A DNA stretch of 21,500 bases, taken from the NCBI GenBank assembly GCA_947499615.1, contig CANMOP010000027.1, positions 1 to 21,500 on the forward strand, in the 5' to 3' direction. The position numbers were made by a program, and so were the translations under genes. The notes beneath the pieces are model-generated. The model did no database searches. It was not told where the DNA came from and saw only the letters and a program-made list of their open reading frames with translations. This document shows positions 15,187-21,500 of this stretch, in pieces (within the stretch, counting starts at the first letter, position 1; every line of letters starts with the position of its first letter). This stretch comes from RH-chloro-G1 sp003670575 (lineage in GTDB: Bacteria > Chloroflexota > Dehalococcoidia > UBA2979).

Positions 15187-16215
15187 ATGATCGCTTCGCT
15201 TCCGACACGCTTGGCGTCTCTGGGTGCGCTCGCGCTTTCGCTTGCGGTGCTGGCGGGTTGTGGGCGCCTCGTGGTGGGTGGCGGCATCGTTCCGGTCGTC
15301 GTCATCGCGCCCGTACGGGCGGAAGTGGGCAGTGTCGGTTCGAGCCCCTCGAGCGTGGTCACGGTTGCTGCGCCGCAGCCACCAGCGTGGGCGTCCGCGC
15401 CCGTGCTGCGCGTGGACGCTGCGCCACCGCCGGTGAACGGTGCTCGCGCAGCGGTGCTGCTGGACGAGGGGTCAGCTGCCACGCTGTTCGAGCAGGCGGC
15501 GCACGATCCGCTGCCACCCGCCAGCGTCACGAAGATCGCCACCGCCGTCGTCGCGCTGGAGCGGGGGAACCTGAACGACTGGGTGACGGTTGATGTCGAT
15601 AGCCGCGTGATGCGCGGCAGTACCGTCATGGGTCTGATCCCCGGTGACCGCTTCACGCTGCGTGACCTGCTCTACGGGATGATGCTGCCCTCCGGGAACG
15701 ATGCCACGCTCGCGATCGCGCGTCACGTCGGCGGGAGCGATGCGGCGTTCGTCGAGGATATGAACGCGCTCCTCGGGCGGCTTGGGCTCGCCGAGGGGCA
15801 CTTCGTGAACCCGCACGGGCTGAACGCTGCCGACCATGTCATCTCGGCGCGTGACCTTGCTTTGCTCGCACGGTATGCGATGACGTTCCCAGAGTTCCGG
15901 ACGCTGGTGGGAACGAGTACGTGGGTCGCGGACGGCTCGCGCGCCATCCCGCTGACGAACGTGATCGCCGGCACGCTGTACACGGTGCCTGGCGCGGACG
16001 GGATCAAGAGCGGCTTCACTCGTCAGGCTGGACGCACGATGGTGGTCTCCGCGATGCGGGATGGACATCGGCTGTATGCGGTGATGCTGAACGACCCGCA
16101 GCGCGAGAGTGACATCGCTGCCTTGCTGGAGTGGGGCTTCGCGTCGTTTCAGTGGGCGACACCTTCGGCGGCACTGGAGGCCGGAGGGGCGAGGCGTGGG
16201 GGCGGCGGTGGGTGA
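15187..16215 (+). CDS. D-alanyl-D-alanine carboxypeptidase lipoprotein (peptidase S11)
   Basis: It trims the terminal D-Ala from peptidoglycan pentapeptides or acts as a related penicillin-binding hydrolase. The 342-residue protein has a lipoprotein signal: LALSLAVLAGC with Cys25. A Pro/Val/Ala-rich linker runs to about 85, and the S11 domain follows. The three active-site motifs are S-V-T-K at 113-116, S-G-N at 169-171 and K-S-G at 274-276. The mature enzyme is probably anchored outside the cytoplasmic membrane by lipid at Cys25; most S11 enzymes use a C-terminal amphipathic helix instead. The C-terminus ends in GGARRGGGGG, with no PBP5-type domain. ATG 15187 is the only start that keeps the signal. 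It stands 57 bases after the permease, possibly in one transcript. Confidence 0.88.
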   Translation: MIASLPTRLASLGALALSLAVLAGCGRLVVGGGIVPVVVIAPVRAEVGSVGSSPSSVVTVAAPQPPAWASAPVLRVDAAPPPVNGARAAVLLDEGSAATLFEQAAHDPLPPASVTKIATAVVALERGNLNDWVTVDVDSRVMRGSTVMGLIPGDRFTLRDLLYGMMLPSGNDATLAIARHVGGSDAAFVEDMNALLGRLGLAEGHFVNPHGLNAADHVISARDLALLARYAMTFPEFRTLVGTSTWVADGSRAIPLTNVIAGTLYTVPGADGIKSGFTRQAGRTMVVSAMRDGHRLYAVMLNDPQRESDIAALLEWGFASFQWATPSAALEAGGARRGGGGG

Positions 16216-16321
16216 ATGCACTCGTACGCTCCGGGCGCCGCACGGGTTGGGCGCAGGCGATGCGTATGCTGTGCGCCGCTCCAGATCTGTCGGGCACGAA
16301 TGAGCTGCCGATAATCGGTAC

Positions 16322-16645
16322 ATGTATCCACTGCACGCTCGATCTCGGGTGACTGCCGCACGCACCTCGATGGGACGGGCGAGCGTGATTCTTCCCGCGC
16401 TGATTCTATGCCCGCCGCTCGGCCTCTACCTCGTGTGGAGGCACAGCGGGTGGGACACGGCCACGCGTTGGTCGATGGCCGCAAGCGAGCTGCTGGTGGT
16501 CGCGGCGCTGGCGTACCCGGCCGAGGCGCCTGCAGCCGTTCGCGTCGTGGCGGCACGGTCAGCGGAACAGGCGGCGGGCGCTACTGCCGTCGGTTCGCCC
16601 GCATTCGTCGGCGGTGCCGACACCATCCCGGACTCGGGATACTAG
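16322..16645 (+). CDS. Small two-helix membrane protein, function unknown
   Basis: A frame of 107 residues from ATG 16322, or 91 from ATG 16370. A hydrophobic helix contains SVILPALILCPPLGLYLVW, then W-R-H-S-G-W-D-T-A-T-R-W, then a second helix SELLVVAALAY. The P-P-x-G-L-Y-L-x-W-x-H pattern is common in short, uncharacterised bacterial membrane proteins that sit in the cytoplasmic membrane. The rest is an Ala/Val-rich tail without motifs. The second start gives a short cytoplasmic end before helix 1 and may be the true one; neither has a clear ribosome-binding site. The stop lies in a 6-bp stem-loop (ATCCCG / CGGGAT, 16625-16640). No function is assigned. Confidence 0.55.
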   Translation: MYPLHARSRVTAARTSMGRASVILPALILCPPLGLYLVWRHSGWDTATRWSMAASELLVVAALAYPAEAPAAVRVVAARSAEQAAGATAVGSPAFVGGADTIPDSGY

Positions 16646-16753
16646 ATCCCCACATCTCGCTCGCCGAGCGTGCCGAGGCACGTGCCGCGCGCTCCCGCTA
16701 AGATGCGATCCAACCTTGCGACGTGTGAGCGAGGTCGGAAGGTGGAGGCGGGC

Positions 16754-17296
16754 ATGGACGCGTTGGTCGGGATTATCATGGGCTCCCGCTCCGACTGGGA
16801 GACGATGGCGCACGCAGCGGAGACGCTGGAGCGTCTGGGCGTCCCCTTCGAGGTGCGCGTAGTGTCCGCTCATCGCACGCCGGACCTGCTGTTCGAGTAC
16901 GCCGCCGCGGCGGAATCGCGCGGGCTGCGAGCGCTGATTGCGGGAGCGGGTGGTGCGGCACACCTGCCCGGCATGGCCGCCGCCAAGACCGTTGTACCGA
17001 TCCTCGGCGTGCCCGTGGAATCGCGGGCGCTGCACGGGATGGACTCACTGCTCTCGATCGTGCAGATGCCCGCCGGTGTGCCGGTCGCGACATTCGCGAT
17101 CGGGCGCGCGGGCGCCGTGAATGCCGCGCTGTTCGCCGCGTCCATCGTGGCGTCGGACCATCCCACGGTACGCGAAGCGTTGCACGAGTATCGACGTCAG
17201 CAGACGCAGGCTGTGCTCGCCGACTCCGACCCGCGCGAGCCCGATCCCCGTCAGGCCGCCGTGATGCAGCCCAACGCCACCGGGCAGAGCGGGTGA
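16754..17296 (+). CDS. purE: N5-carboxyaminoimidazole ribonucleotide mutase
   Basis: It moves the carboxyl group of N5-CAIR to give CAIR in de novo purine synthesis. The 180 residues have IIMGSRSDWETM (7-18), VVSAHRTPDLLFEYA, AGAGGAAHLPGMAAAKT, PILGVPVES and MDSLLSIVQMPAGVPVATF. These are the classic class I PurE motifs with the conserved Ser, His and Gly-rich phosphate site. ATG 16754 is chosen because GGTGGAGG stands just upstream (16741-16748) and it begins right before the first conserved strand. Its stop overlaps the purK GTG (GTGA), so the two-step carboxylation route is made as a coupled pair. The C-terminal tail of about 20 residues after the catalytic domain is not conserved. Confidence 0.95.
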   Translation: MDALVGIIMGSRSDWETMAHAAETLERLGVPFEVRVVSAHRTPDLLFEYAAAAESRGLRALIAGAGGAAHLPGMAAAKTVVPILGVPVESRALHGMDSLLSIVQMPAGVPVATFAIGRAGAVNAALFAASIVASDHPTVREALHEYRRQQTQAVLADSDPREPDPRQAAVMQPNATGQSG

Positions 17297-18420
17297 GAGT
17301 CGGCATCCTGGGCGGAGGGCAGTTGGGGCGGATGCTGGCACTGGCGGGCTATCCGCTCGGGCTGCATGTTCGATTCTTCGACCCTGCCGAGCAGACGTGC
17401 GTCGACGAGCTTGGTCCACGGGTGCGCGCCGAGTACGACGACCTCGACGCACTCGCGAGCTTCGCGCAGGGTTTGGACGTCATCACCTACGAGTTCGAGC
17501 ACGTGCCGCTGGAGGCTGCGCGCGTCCTGGCCGCGACGGGTGTACCGCTGTACCCGCCGATCGAGGCGTTGGAGGTCGCGCAGGACCGGCTGGTGGAGAA
17601 GCGGTTTCTGAACGCCAATGGCGTTCCGACCGCCCCCTTCGAGGCCGTTGATTCACTGGAGGGGCTACGCGCGGCAGTGTCGCGTCTGGGAATGCCTGCG
17701 GTGCTCAAGACTCGACGGTTCGGCTATGACGGCAAGGGGCAGTGGGTGTTGCGCTCGCCCGCAGACATCGAGGCTGCGTGGGCCGAGCTCGGGGGCGTGC
17801 CGCTGATCCTCGAGGGATTCGTGGCGTTCCAGCGGGAGTTGTCCGTGCTGGCCGTTCGGGCTGTGGATGGTGCTGTGGCGTACTACCCGCTGGTCGCGAA
17901 CCACCACGCGGACGGGATTCTGCGCTATTCCATCGCACCGGCGCCGGCCGTTTCGACGGCGCTCCAGGCGGACGCAGAGGCGCTCGCGAGTCACGTGCTG
18001 ACAGCGCTGCGGTATGTCGGCGTGCTGGCCATCGAGCTGTTTGAGGTGGACGGTCGACTGGTAGCGAATGAGATCGCGCCGCGCGTCCACAACTCCGGCC
18101 ACTGGACGATCGAAGGTGCGGACACCAGCCAGTTCGAGAACCACCTGCGCGCCGTCGCGGGCCTTCCGCTCGGCTCCGCGGCCGCTCGAGGGTGCAGTGT
18201 GATGGTGAACTTCATCGGCGCCCTGCTGCCCATCGATGCGGTGGCGGCGGTGCCGGGCGCGCACGTGCACCTGTATGACAAAGCCCCGCGTCCGGGGCGC
18301 AAGATCGGCCACGTGACCCTGTGCGCGGCGAACGCCGACGCGCTCGCATCGCGCATGCCGCAGTTCATGCGTACGCTCAGCACCGTCGAAGGTGTCAGCG
18401 TGGAGGAGTTCGCGCCGTGA
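17293..18420 (+). CDS. purK: N5-carboxyaminoimidazole ribonucleotide synthase
   Basis: An ATP-grasp enzyme that makes N5-CAIR from AIR, bicarbonate and ATP, feeding PurE. The 375 residues open with VGILGGGQLGRMLALAG (N-terminal Rossmann-like domain) and VITYEFEHVP. The ATP-grasp part has LKTRRFGYDGKGQWVL with the P-loop-like GYDGKG, and LILEGFVAFQRELSVLAVR. The metal- and substrate-binding segments are LVANEIAPRVHNSGHWTIEG and TSQFENHLRAV. C-terminal HLYDKAPRPGRKIGHV is typical. The start is GTG 17293, overlapping the purE stop by four bases; no later Met keeps the first strand. The next gene, a gamma carbonic anhydrase, follows after 27 bases and may share the transcript, which fits this enzyme's bicarbonate requirement. 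Confidence 0.95.
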   Translation: MRVGILGGGQLGRMLALAGYPLGLHVRFFDPAEQTCVDELGPRVRAEYDDLDALASFAQGLDVITYEFEHVPLEAARVLAATGVPLYPPIEALEVAQDRLVEKRFLNANGVPTAPFEAVDSLEGLRAAVSRLGMPAVLKTRRFGYDGKGQWVLRSPADIEAAWAELGGVPLILEGFVAFQRELSVLAVRAVDGAVAYYPLVANHHADGILRYSIAPAPAVSTALQADAEALASHVLTALRYVGVLAIELFEVDGRLVANEIAPRVHNSGHWTIEGADTSQFENHLRAVAGLPLGSAAARGCSVMVNFIGALLPIDAVAAVPGAHVHLYDKAPRPGRKIGHVTLCAANADALASRMPQFMRTLSTVEGVSVEEFAP

Positions 18421-18447
18421 GGCGCGGGAGCAGTCGGGAGGCGATCG

Positions 18448-18972
18448 ATGTTTTACGCGCTTGGTGATCTGCGTCCGCGTGTACACGAGACCGCGTACAT
18501 CCACCCGGATGCTGTCCTGATCGGGGACGTGGAGATCGGGCCGTTGGCCTCGGTGTGGCCGGGTGCGGTGCTTCGCGGCGATCGGGGCCGGATCATCGTG
18601 GGCGAAGGGACGAACATTCAGGACAACGCTGTCCTCCACGAGGAGACGACCATCGGACGGTACTGCACCATCGCGCACCAGGTTCTGGCGCACGGGTTCG
18701 TGTGCGAGGATCACGTCCTGATTGCGAATCACGCGGTGGTGTTCGACGGTTGTCACGTCGGCGAGTGGTCGGTGATTGGGATGAGCGCGCTGCTGCCGGA
18801 AGGTACGCAAGTGCCGGCGGGCTCGCTGATGTTGGGCGTCCCGGCTCGCGCGGCGCAGACGAAGACAGACCTCCGCGAGCTCATTGAGCGCAGTTCGAAT
18901 AACTATCTGGCGCTGGTGGAGCGTTACCGGGGCGGGCTGGAGCTGCTCGCCGAGCCCGATCGACTGCGCTAG
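18448..18972 (+). CDS. Gamma-class carbonic anhydrase family protein
   Basis: A left-handed parallel beta-helix protein of 174 residues with repeated hexapeptides such as IGDVEI, VGEGTN and IGRYCT. The three histidines expected to bind zinc are present: His64 in AVLHEE, and His77 and His82 in IAHQVLAHG. The conserved RGDRG (43-47) and NIQDN (56-60) are also seen. It therefore has a plausible active site for CO2/bicarbonate interconversion, although many family members (PaaY/YrdA-like) show weak or no such activity. A C-terminal helix (about 135-170) is normal for the family. GGGAGG at 18436-18441 precedes ATG 18448. Being 27 bases after purK, it may supply bicarbonate to PurK or to the type I MenB; this is inference from position. 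Confidence 0.88.
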   Translation: MFYALGDLRPRVHETAYIHPDAVLIGDVEIGPLASVWPGAVLRGDRGRIIVGEGTNIQDNAVLHEETTIGRYCTIAHQVLAHGFVCEDHVLIANHAVVFDGCHVGEWSVIGMSALLPEGTQVPAGSLMLGVPARAAQTKTDLRELIERSSNNYLALVERYRGGLELLAEPDRLR

Positions 18973-18993
18973 CGCCGTGACCGGCAGCCCCGC

Positions 18994-19893
18994 CTAGCGG
19001 CAGCCCCACGGCGCGAATGACCGACCGTTGTCGAGCCAGAGCTCGTATCCCGCGTCGAGGTTTCCCGCGAGCGTGCGCAGGTCGTAGGGCGCGCTGAAGC
19101 GGTGGTCCGGCGCGATCTGCAGCACACCCACGTACGCGCCAGACGCGCCGCTGGCTTGGGTGTCCACTACGTCACTCACGCCGTCGCGGTTGGTGTCCAT
19201 TCCCGATTCACAGAATGCGATCGCGACGACGGTGCCCCAGTGCTCTGGTGCCCATCGTGTCCGTGCGAGCGCCGTGATCACGTCGGCGCGCGAGGCGTAC
19301 CGCTGATTGGCCGCAGTAGGCGCAGCAACCGCCGCGGCAACGGGGCGCGCGACTGCTGGCTCGGTGGCTCGCGCGGCGACGATGGCTGCTGTTGCGTCCA
19401 CGGCTGTGATTGCGACCGCCGTGTCCGCTCTGGCGGGCGTCGAAGGCGTCGGCGTCGAGGTCGGTACGGACGCCGCGGGCACACTTGATTGCGTCGACGG
19501 TGCCGACGATGCGAGGCGAGCCGGCTGAGCCGTCGCAGTCACCAGCAGGCGGGCTTCCAGTTGAATTGCTTGCTGCGTCTCTAGGAGGATGAGCCCGCGC
19601 GGCGAGTCAGATTGCAGTGGCGAGAGCCGACCATCGAGTGCGGTGACGGACTGCGCCGGCGTGGCAGGGAGGCTGCGGGCGGCTGCGCGTGCGAGTTCCG
19701 GTTTCGCATCGCCGCTGGCGGTATGCGCGAAGACCAGCCCCACCGCGACCGCCCCGATCAATGCGAGATGTCGCAGTCCGGTGACCGCTCGGCCGCGCAG
19801 TTGGTCCGGCGCGGCCGCAACCTGCGACGTATGCGAGAGACGCACGTCGCGACGGGACACGCGATGTCCCTGCTGCGGGCGGCTCCCTATCAA
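18994..19893 (-). CDS. Membrane-anchored lytic-transglycosylase-like protein
   Basis: The 299-residue protein has a short basic N-terminus and a hydrophobic segment (about 41-57) that acts as signal or anchor. A long Ala/Thr/Pro/Ser-rich linker (about 60-195) follows, then a small C-terminal domain. That domain shows AFCESGM (226-232) with Glu229 in the position of the lysozyme/SLT catalytic acid. GAYVGVLQI (252-260) is next, and FAPWGCR closes the protein. Two Cys (228 and 298) could form a disulfide. An unusual DTNRDGVSD insert (233-241) resembles a Ca2+-binding loop. The likely role is cleaving or binding peptidoglycan outside the membrane. The TTG start at 19893 overlaps the DUF2277 stop (TTGA); GTG 19860 is an alternative. 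It converges with the carbonic anhydrase gene with 21 bases between stops. Confidence 0.72.
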   Translation of the reverse strand: MIGSRPQQGHRVSRRDVRLSHTSQVAAAPDQLRGRAVTGLRHLALIGAVAVGLVFAHTASGDAKPELARAAARSLPATPAQSVTALDGRLSPLQSDSPRGLILLETQQAIQLEARLLVTATAQPARLASSAPSTQSSVPAASVPTSTPTPSTPARADTAVAITAVDATAAIVAARATEPAVARPVAAAVAAPTAANQRYASRADVITALARTRWAPEHWGTVVAIAFCESGMDTNRDGVSDVVDTQASGASGAYVGVLQIAPDHRFSAPYDLRTLAGNLDAGYELWLDNGRSFAPWGCR

Positions 19894-20141
19894 TCAGCCG
19901 CCCTGTCGCTAGTCGACGCCGTCGCCGCGCGCGTGCGCGGTGTCTGCGGCGCGAGCGCGTCGAGTAGTCGTCGCGAGCTGCTGGCGATCTCGATGATCGC
20001 CGCATCGAAGGCGGCTGCGTTGGCGCGTGATGGGATGCGGTAGCCGCTGATCTTGCACACGAACTGCAACGCGGCGGCGCGGATATCGTCGTCGGTCGCC
20101 GTTGCCTCGGCGCGTCTAAGGGTCTGAATGCTCCTGCACAT
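19890..20141 (-). CDS. DUF2277 family protein
   Basis: A small soluble protein of 83 residues. It begins MCRSIQTLRRAE, has DDDIRAAALQFVCKISGYRIPS and then an alpha-helical part EIASSSRRLLDAL. These match the DUF2277 family, where M-C-R-x-I-x-T-L-R is the usual start and about 75-90 residues the usual length. The family's function is not known; a DNA- or nucleotide-related role is sometimes guessed only from composition. The Cys at position 2 is conserved in the family as I recall it. ATG 20141 has AAGG a few bases upstream on the minus strand. The gene overlaps the start of the transglycosylase-like gene by four bases, so the pair is probably cotranscribed. Confidence 0.85.
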   Translation of the reverse strand: MCRSIQTLRRAEATATDDDIRAAALQFVCKISGYRIPSRANAAAFDAAIIEIASSSRRLLDALAPQTPRTRAATASTSDRAAD

Positions 20142-20333
20142 GCGAAAACCTTACCACAGCGCGCACACTGTTTCGCCTTGACAGCACGACAGAAACGAGG
20201 TGCCTTGAACTGAACAATTCCGAGATGCGTAGTAGTGTTTCGGCCATGCTGCCGGCTCTGCAATCGAGGATCGAGGCGGTTGGCGGGGGGAGGCGGTAGG
20301 CTTGATGCGGACGTTTGCGGAGAAAGGAATCCC
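20142..20333. promoter_or_regulatory. Divergent region between DUF2277 and DedA
   Basis: These 192 bases must hold promoters for both flanking transcripts. A consensus TTGACA (20178-20183) points toward DedA but no -10-like hexamer stands 16-18 bases later, so it is only suggestive. AAAGGA (20323-20328) is a good ribosome-binding site for the DedA GTG at 20334. Confidence 0.3.
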
Positions 20334-20936
20334 GTGCACCTAGACCTGATGCCCTACGTGCTGGCCGTGAGCTACATCGGGCTGTTTCTGATCGTATACG
20401 CGGAAACGGGGCTGCTCATTGGGTTCTTCTTGCCCGGTGATTCGTTGCTGATCACGGCCGGCCTGGCCGCGCAGCGCTTCCCGGAGCAGTTCTCGATCAC
20501 GATATTGATCCCGTTGCTGATTGTCGCTGCGATCGCCGGCGACGCCACCGGATACGCTATCGGCCGACAAGCGGGCCGACGATTGTTTCAGCGTGAGGAA
20601 AGCCGGTTCTTCAAGCGGCGGCACCTACTGCGCGCGCAAGAGTTCTACGAGCGACACGGCGGCAAGACGATCGTCCTCGCGCGTTTCCTTGCGTTCGTCC
20701 GCACGTTCGCGCCGACCGTAGCTGGTGCGGTGGGGATGCCGTACGGGCAGTTCGCCATCTACAACGTCGTCGGCGCCATTGCGTGGGTGGTGTCAATGAC
20801 CCTCCTGGGATACGTCGTGGGCGAGGCTGTGCCGAATCCCGATGTGGTGTTCCTTGTGGTCATCGGCGTGGTGGTGCTGGTGTCACTCGCACCGGCGGCG
20901 TGGCATTTCTGGCGCGAACGTCGCGCTGCGCGGTAG
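20334..20936 (+). CDS. DedA-family membrane protein
   Basis: The 200-residue membrane protein matches the DedA/SNARE-associated family. It has ETGLLIGFFLPGDSLLITAG near the first re-entrant segment, with the conserved Glu and Pro-Gly-Asp. DATGYAIGRQAGRRLF, ERHGGKTIVLARFLAFVRTFAPTVAGAVGMPYGQF (the F/Y-x-x-R-F-x-x-x-R-T motif with both essential Arg) and closing helices with VVIGVVVLVSLAP follow. Work on this family shows that members carry undecaprenyl phosphate or other phospholipids across the membrane. Recycling of the cell-wall lipid carrier is the likely role here, but the substrate is not readable from sequence. GTG 20334 is chosen because AAAGGA stands just upstream and the longer in-frame extension looks non-coding. 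Cytoplasmic membrane. Confidence 0.9.
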   Translation: MHLDLMPYVLAVSYIGLFLIVYAETGLLIGFFLPGDSLLITAGLAAQRFPEQFSITILIPLLIVAAIAGDATGYAIGRQAGRRLFQREESRFFKRRHLLRAQEFYERHGGKTIVLARFLAFVRTFAPTVAGAVGMPYGQFAIYNVVGAIAWVVSMTLLGYVVGEAVPNPDVVFLVVIGVVVLVSLAPAAWHFWRERRAAR

Positions 20937-21150
20937 CGCGTTTTGCGCATGCTGCGCACCGGTGGAAGGGCTGCACCCTGATCGCGGAACCACGCGCGGC
21001 GACGTGACGCCGCACCGAATTGTTGAGCGGATCACGTCACGACGCTTCACGACGCGTCGCGCGGCATCGCACGTGCCGACTCGCGACGTCACGGGTGTTG
21101 ACGCGACATGTCGGAAAAAGGTTTGTGTACTCGCGCTCCATAACCGTGAT

Positions 21151-21179
21151 TTGCGCTATGTTGGCACTGTGCTGATAAG
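21151..21179 (+). promoter_or_regulatory. Candidate promoter of the H1-like gene
   Basis: TTGCGC (21151-21156) and GATAAG (21174-21179) are spaced by exactly 17 bases, each matching four of six consensus bases, in an AT-richer stretch 61 bases before the GTG start. Transcription would begin around 21186, placing the hairpin at 21196-21218 within the first bases of the mRNA. Confidence 0.45.
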
Positions 21180-21195
21180 TCGTCGGCACCAAAGA

Positions 21196-21218
21196 CATGC
21201 GTGCAACATGCACGCATG
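21196..21218 (+). promoter_or_regulatory. 10-bp leader hairpin before the H1-like gene
   Basis: CATGCGTGCA pairs perfectly with TGCACGCATG around ACA. It ends a few bases before GAGG (21231-21234), the ribosome-binding site of the GTG at 21240. In the mRNA it could protect the 5' end, tune translation or be bound by a protein; as DNA it is a palindromic operator candidate. Confidence 0.45.
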
Positions 21219-21239
21219 CAGGTAGGAAGCGAGGTACAC

Positions 21240-21500
21240 GTGGCAACGACTCGATCCAGCACCGCCCGGACTACGACGGCACGAAAGACCACAACAACAC
21301 GAACCGCTGCGGCGAAGCCGACGGTTCGACGCACGAGCGCGGCCGCACCGAAGCCAGCAGTACGTCGCACGAGCGCAGCCGCCGCCGCCGCTGCTGCGAA
21401 GCCGGTCGCACGTCGCACGTCGGCTGCTGCTGCGAAGCCGGTCGCACGTCGCACGTCGGCTGCTGCTGCGAAGCCGGTCGCACGTCGCACGTCGGCTGCT
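21240..21500 (+). CDS. Histone H1-like / AlgP-like basic repeat protein (5' part)
   Basis: The frame is open from GTG 21240 to the window end (87 codons), made almost wholly of Ala, Thr, Arg, Lys, Pro, Ser and Val. It begins ATTRSSTARTTTARKTTTTR and then settles into a tandem unit AAAAKPVARRTS. Such K/R-A-P repeats resemble the C-terminal tail of histone H1, bacterial Hc1/AlgP and mycobacterial HupB tails, so nonspecific DNA binding and nucleoid compaction are likely. Here the repeats begin near the N-terminus without a folded domain before them, so any globular domain must lie beyond the window. GAGG at 21231-21234 supports the start. The third repeat is cut by the window edge. The opposite strand is also open but has no gene-like features. 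Confidence 0.7.
   Translation, partial: MATTRSSTARTTTARKTTTTRTAAAKPTVRRTSAAAPKPAVRRTSAAAAAAAAKPVARRTSAAAAKPVARRTSAAAAKPVARRTSAA
21390..21500 (+). repeat. 36-bp tandem repeat encoding AAAAKPVARRTS
   Basis: Exact copies lie at 21423-21458 and 21459-21494. A copy lacking the first codon lies at 21390-21422, and a new one starts at 21495. Divergent versions (AAAKPTVRRTS and AAAPKPAVRRTS) lie upstream. Identity at the DNA level of the later units shows recent expansion by slippage or unequal crossover; the array continues past the window. Confidence 0.9.

Larger units (their letters stand above)
20937..21239. other. 303-base non-coding region upstream of the H1-like gene
   Basis: No gene is seen. 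The left part (about 21000-21093) carries three copies of CGTCACG in both orientations, at 21003-21009 (inverted), 21035-21041 and 21087-21093. The last two lie in nearly the same GACGTCACG or CACGTCACG context. The right part is less GC-rich and holds the promoter and leader described separately. Confidence 0.45.

Noticed and set aside
20178..20206. Consensus TTGACA as a promoter for DedA
   Set aside because: The -35 box is perfect, but the sequence 16-18 bases downstream has no similarity to a -10 box, so it was not called as a promoter.
21089..21490. Antisense frame of repeats (VRRATGFAAAAD-like) opposite the H1-like gene
   Set aside because: It is periodic only because the plus-strand repeat is 36 bases, a multiple of three. 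The plus strand has a promoter, ribosome-binding site and typical H1 composition.
1..21500. CRISPR arrays, prophage, toxin-antitoxin or restriction genes
   Set aside because: No spaced direct repeats, integrase, capsid, methyltransferase or nuclease motifs were found. The only tandem repeats are within the H1-like coding region and the only mobile sequence is the IS481 end.

Overview
The window is about 21.5 kb of GC-rich bacterial DNA with densely packed genes, many GTG and TTG starts, and 4-base ATGA, GTGA or TTGA overlaps between neighbours. The gene content is a menF-D-H-B-A-C cluster, a DUF2277 protein, a KimA-type permease with a long N-terminal extension, a PTPS-related membrane protein with GtrA, and an H1-like repeat protein. 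It best fits a Chloroflexota bacterium, perhaps Dehalococcoidia-like. That placement is inference from gene content, not from a marker gene.

Left edge (1-1861): the 3' end of an IS481-family transposase abuts a decayed minus-strand gene pair. This pair is gtrA followed by a frameshifted multi-pass membrane protein, then a small two-helix membrane protein. A perfect 17-bp stem-loop lies between the small protein and gtrA.

Core (2080-9095): a plus-strand menaquinone cluster runs from chorismate to the naphthoquinone stage: menF (isochorismate synthase), menD (SEPHCHC synthase), menH (SHCHC synthase), menB (DHNA-CoA synthase), menA (prenyltransferase) and menC (o-succinylbenzoate synthase). menE, the DHNA-CoA thioesterase and the final methyltransferase are not in the window. 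An 8-codon minicistron bridges menA and menC.

Accessory stretch (9249-12742): a PHP-domain metal hydrolase and two hotdog (MaoC-like) proteins form a translationally coupled cassette. Both hotdog subunits lack the usual Asp/His hydratase dyad. After an intergenic region with stem-loops comes a short zinc-ribbon gene that runs into the broken 3' end of a minus-strand glnD pseudogene. That pseudogene has an in-frame stop, a frameshift, a truncated HD domain and an altered catalytic site.

Right part (13024-21500): a KimA/YdaO-like APC permease, a lipoprotein DD-carboxypeptidase, a small membrane protein, purE-purK (AIR to CAIR in purine synthesis), a gamma-class carbonic anhydrase, and a convergent DUF2277 plus lytic-transglycosylase-like pair. 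A DedA membrane protein follows, then the start of a lysine/arginine/alanine repeat protein resembling a histone H1 tail. That last gene has a plausible promoter and a 10-bp leader hairpin, and it runs off the window end.

Most of the window is recognisable metabolism and envelope biology. I see no clear defence, CRISPR or prophage system. The observations most worth checking are the dyad-less hotdog pair beside an incomplete men cluster, the glnD/zinc-ribbon junction, the menA-menC minicistron, and the H1-like gene with its leader hairpin and 36-bp repeats.
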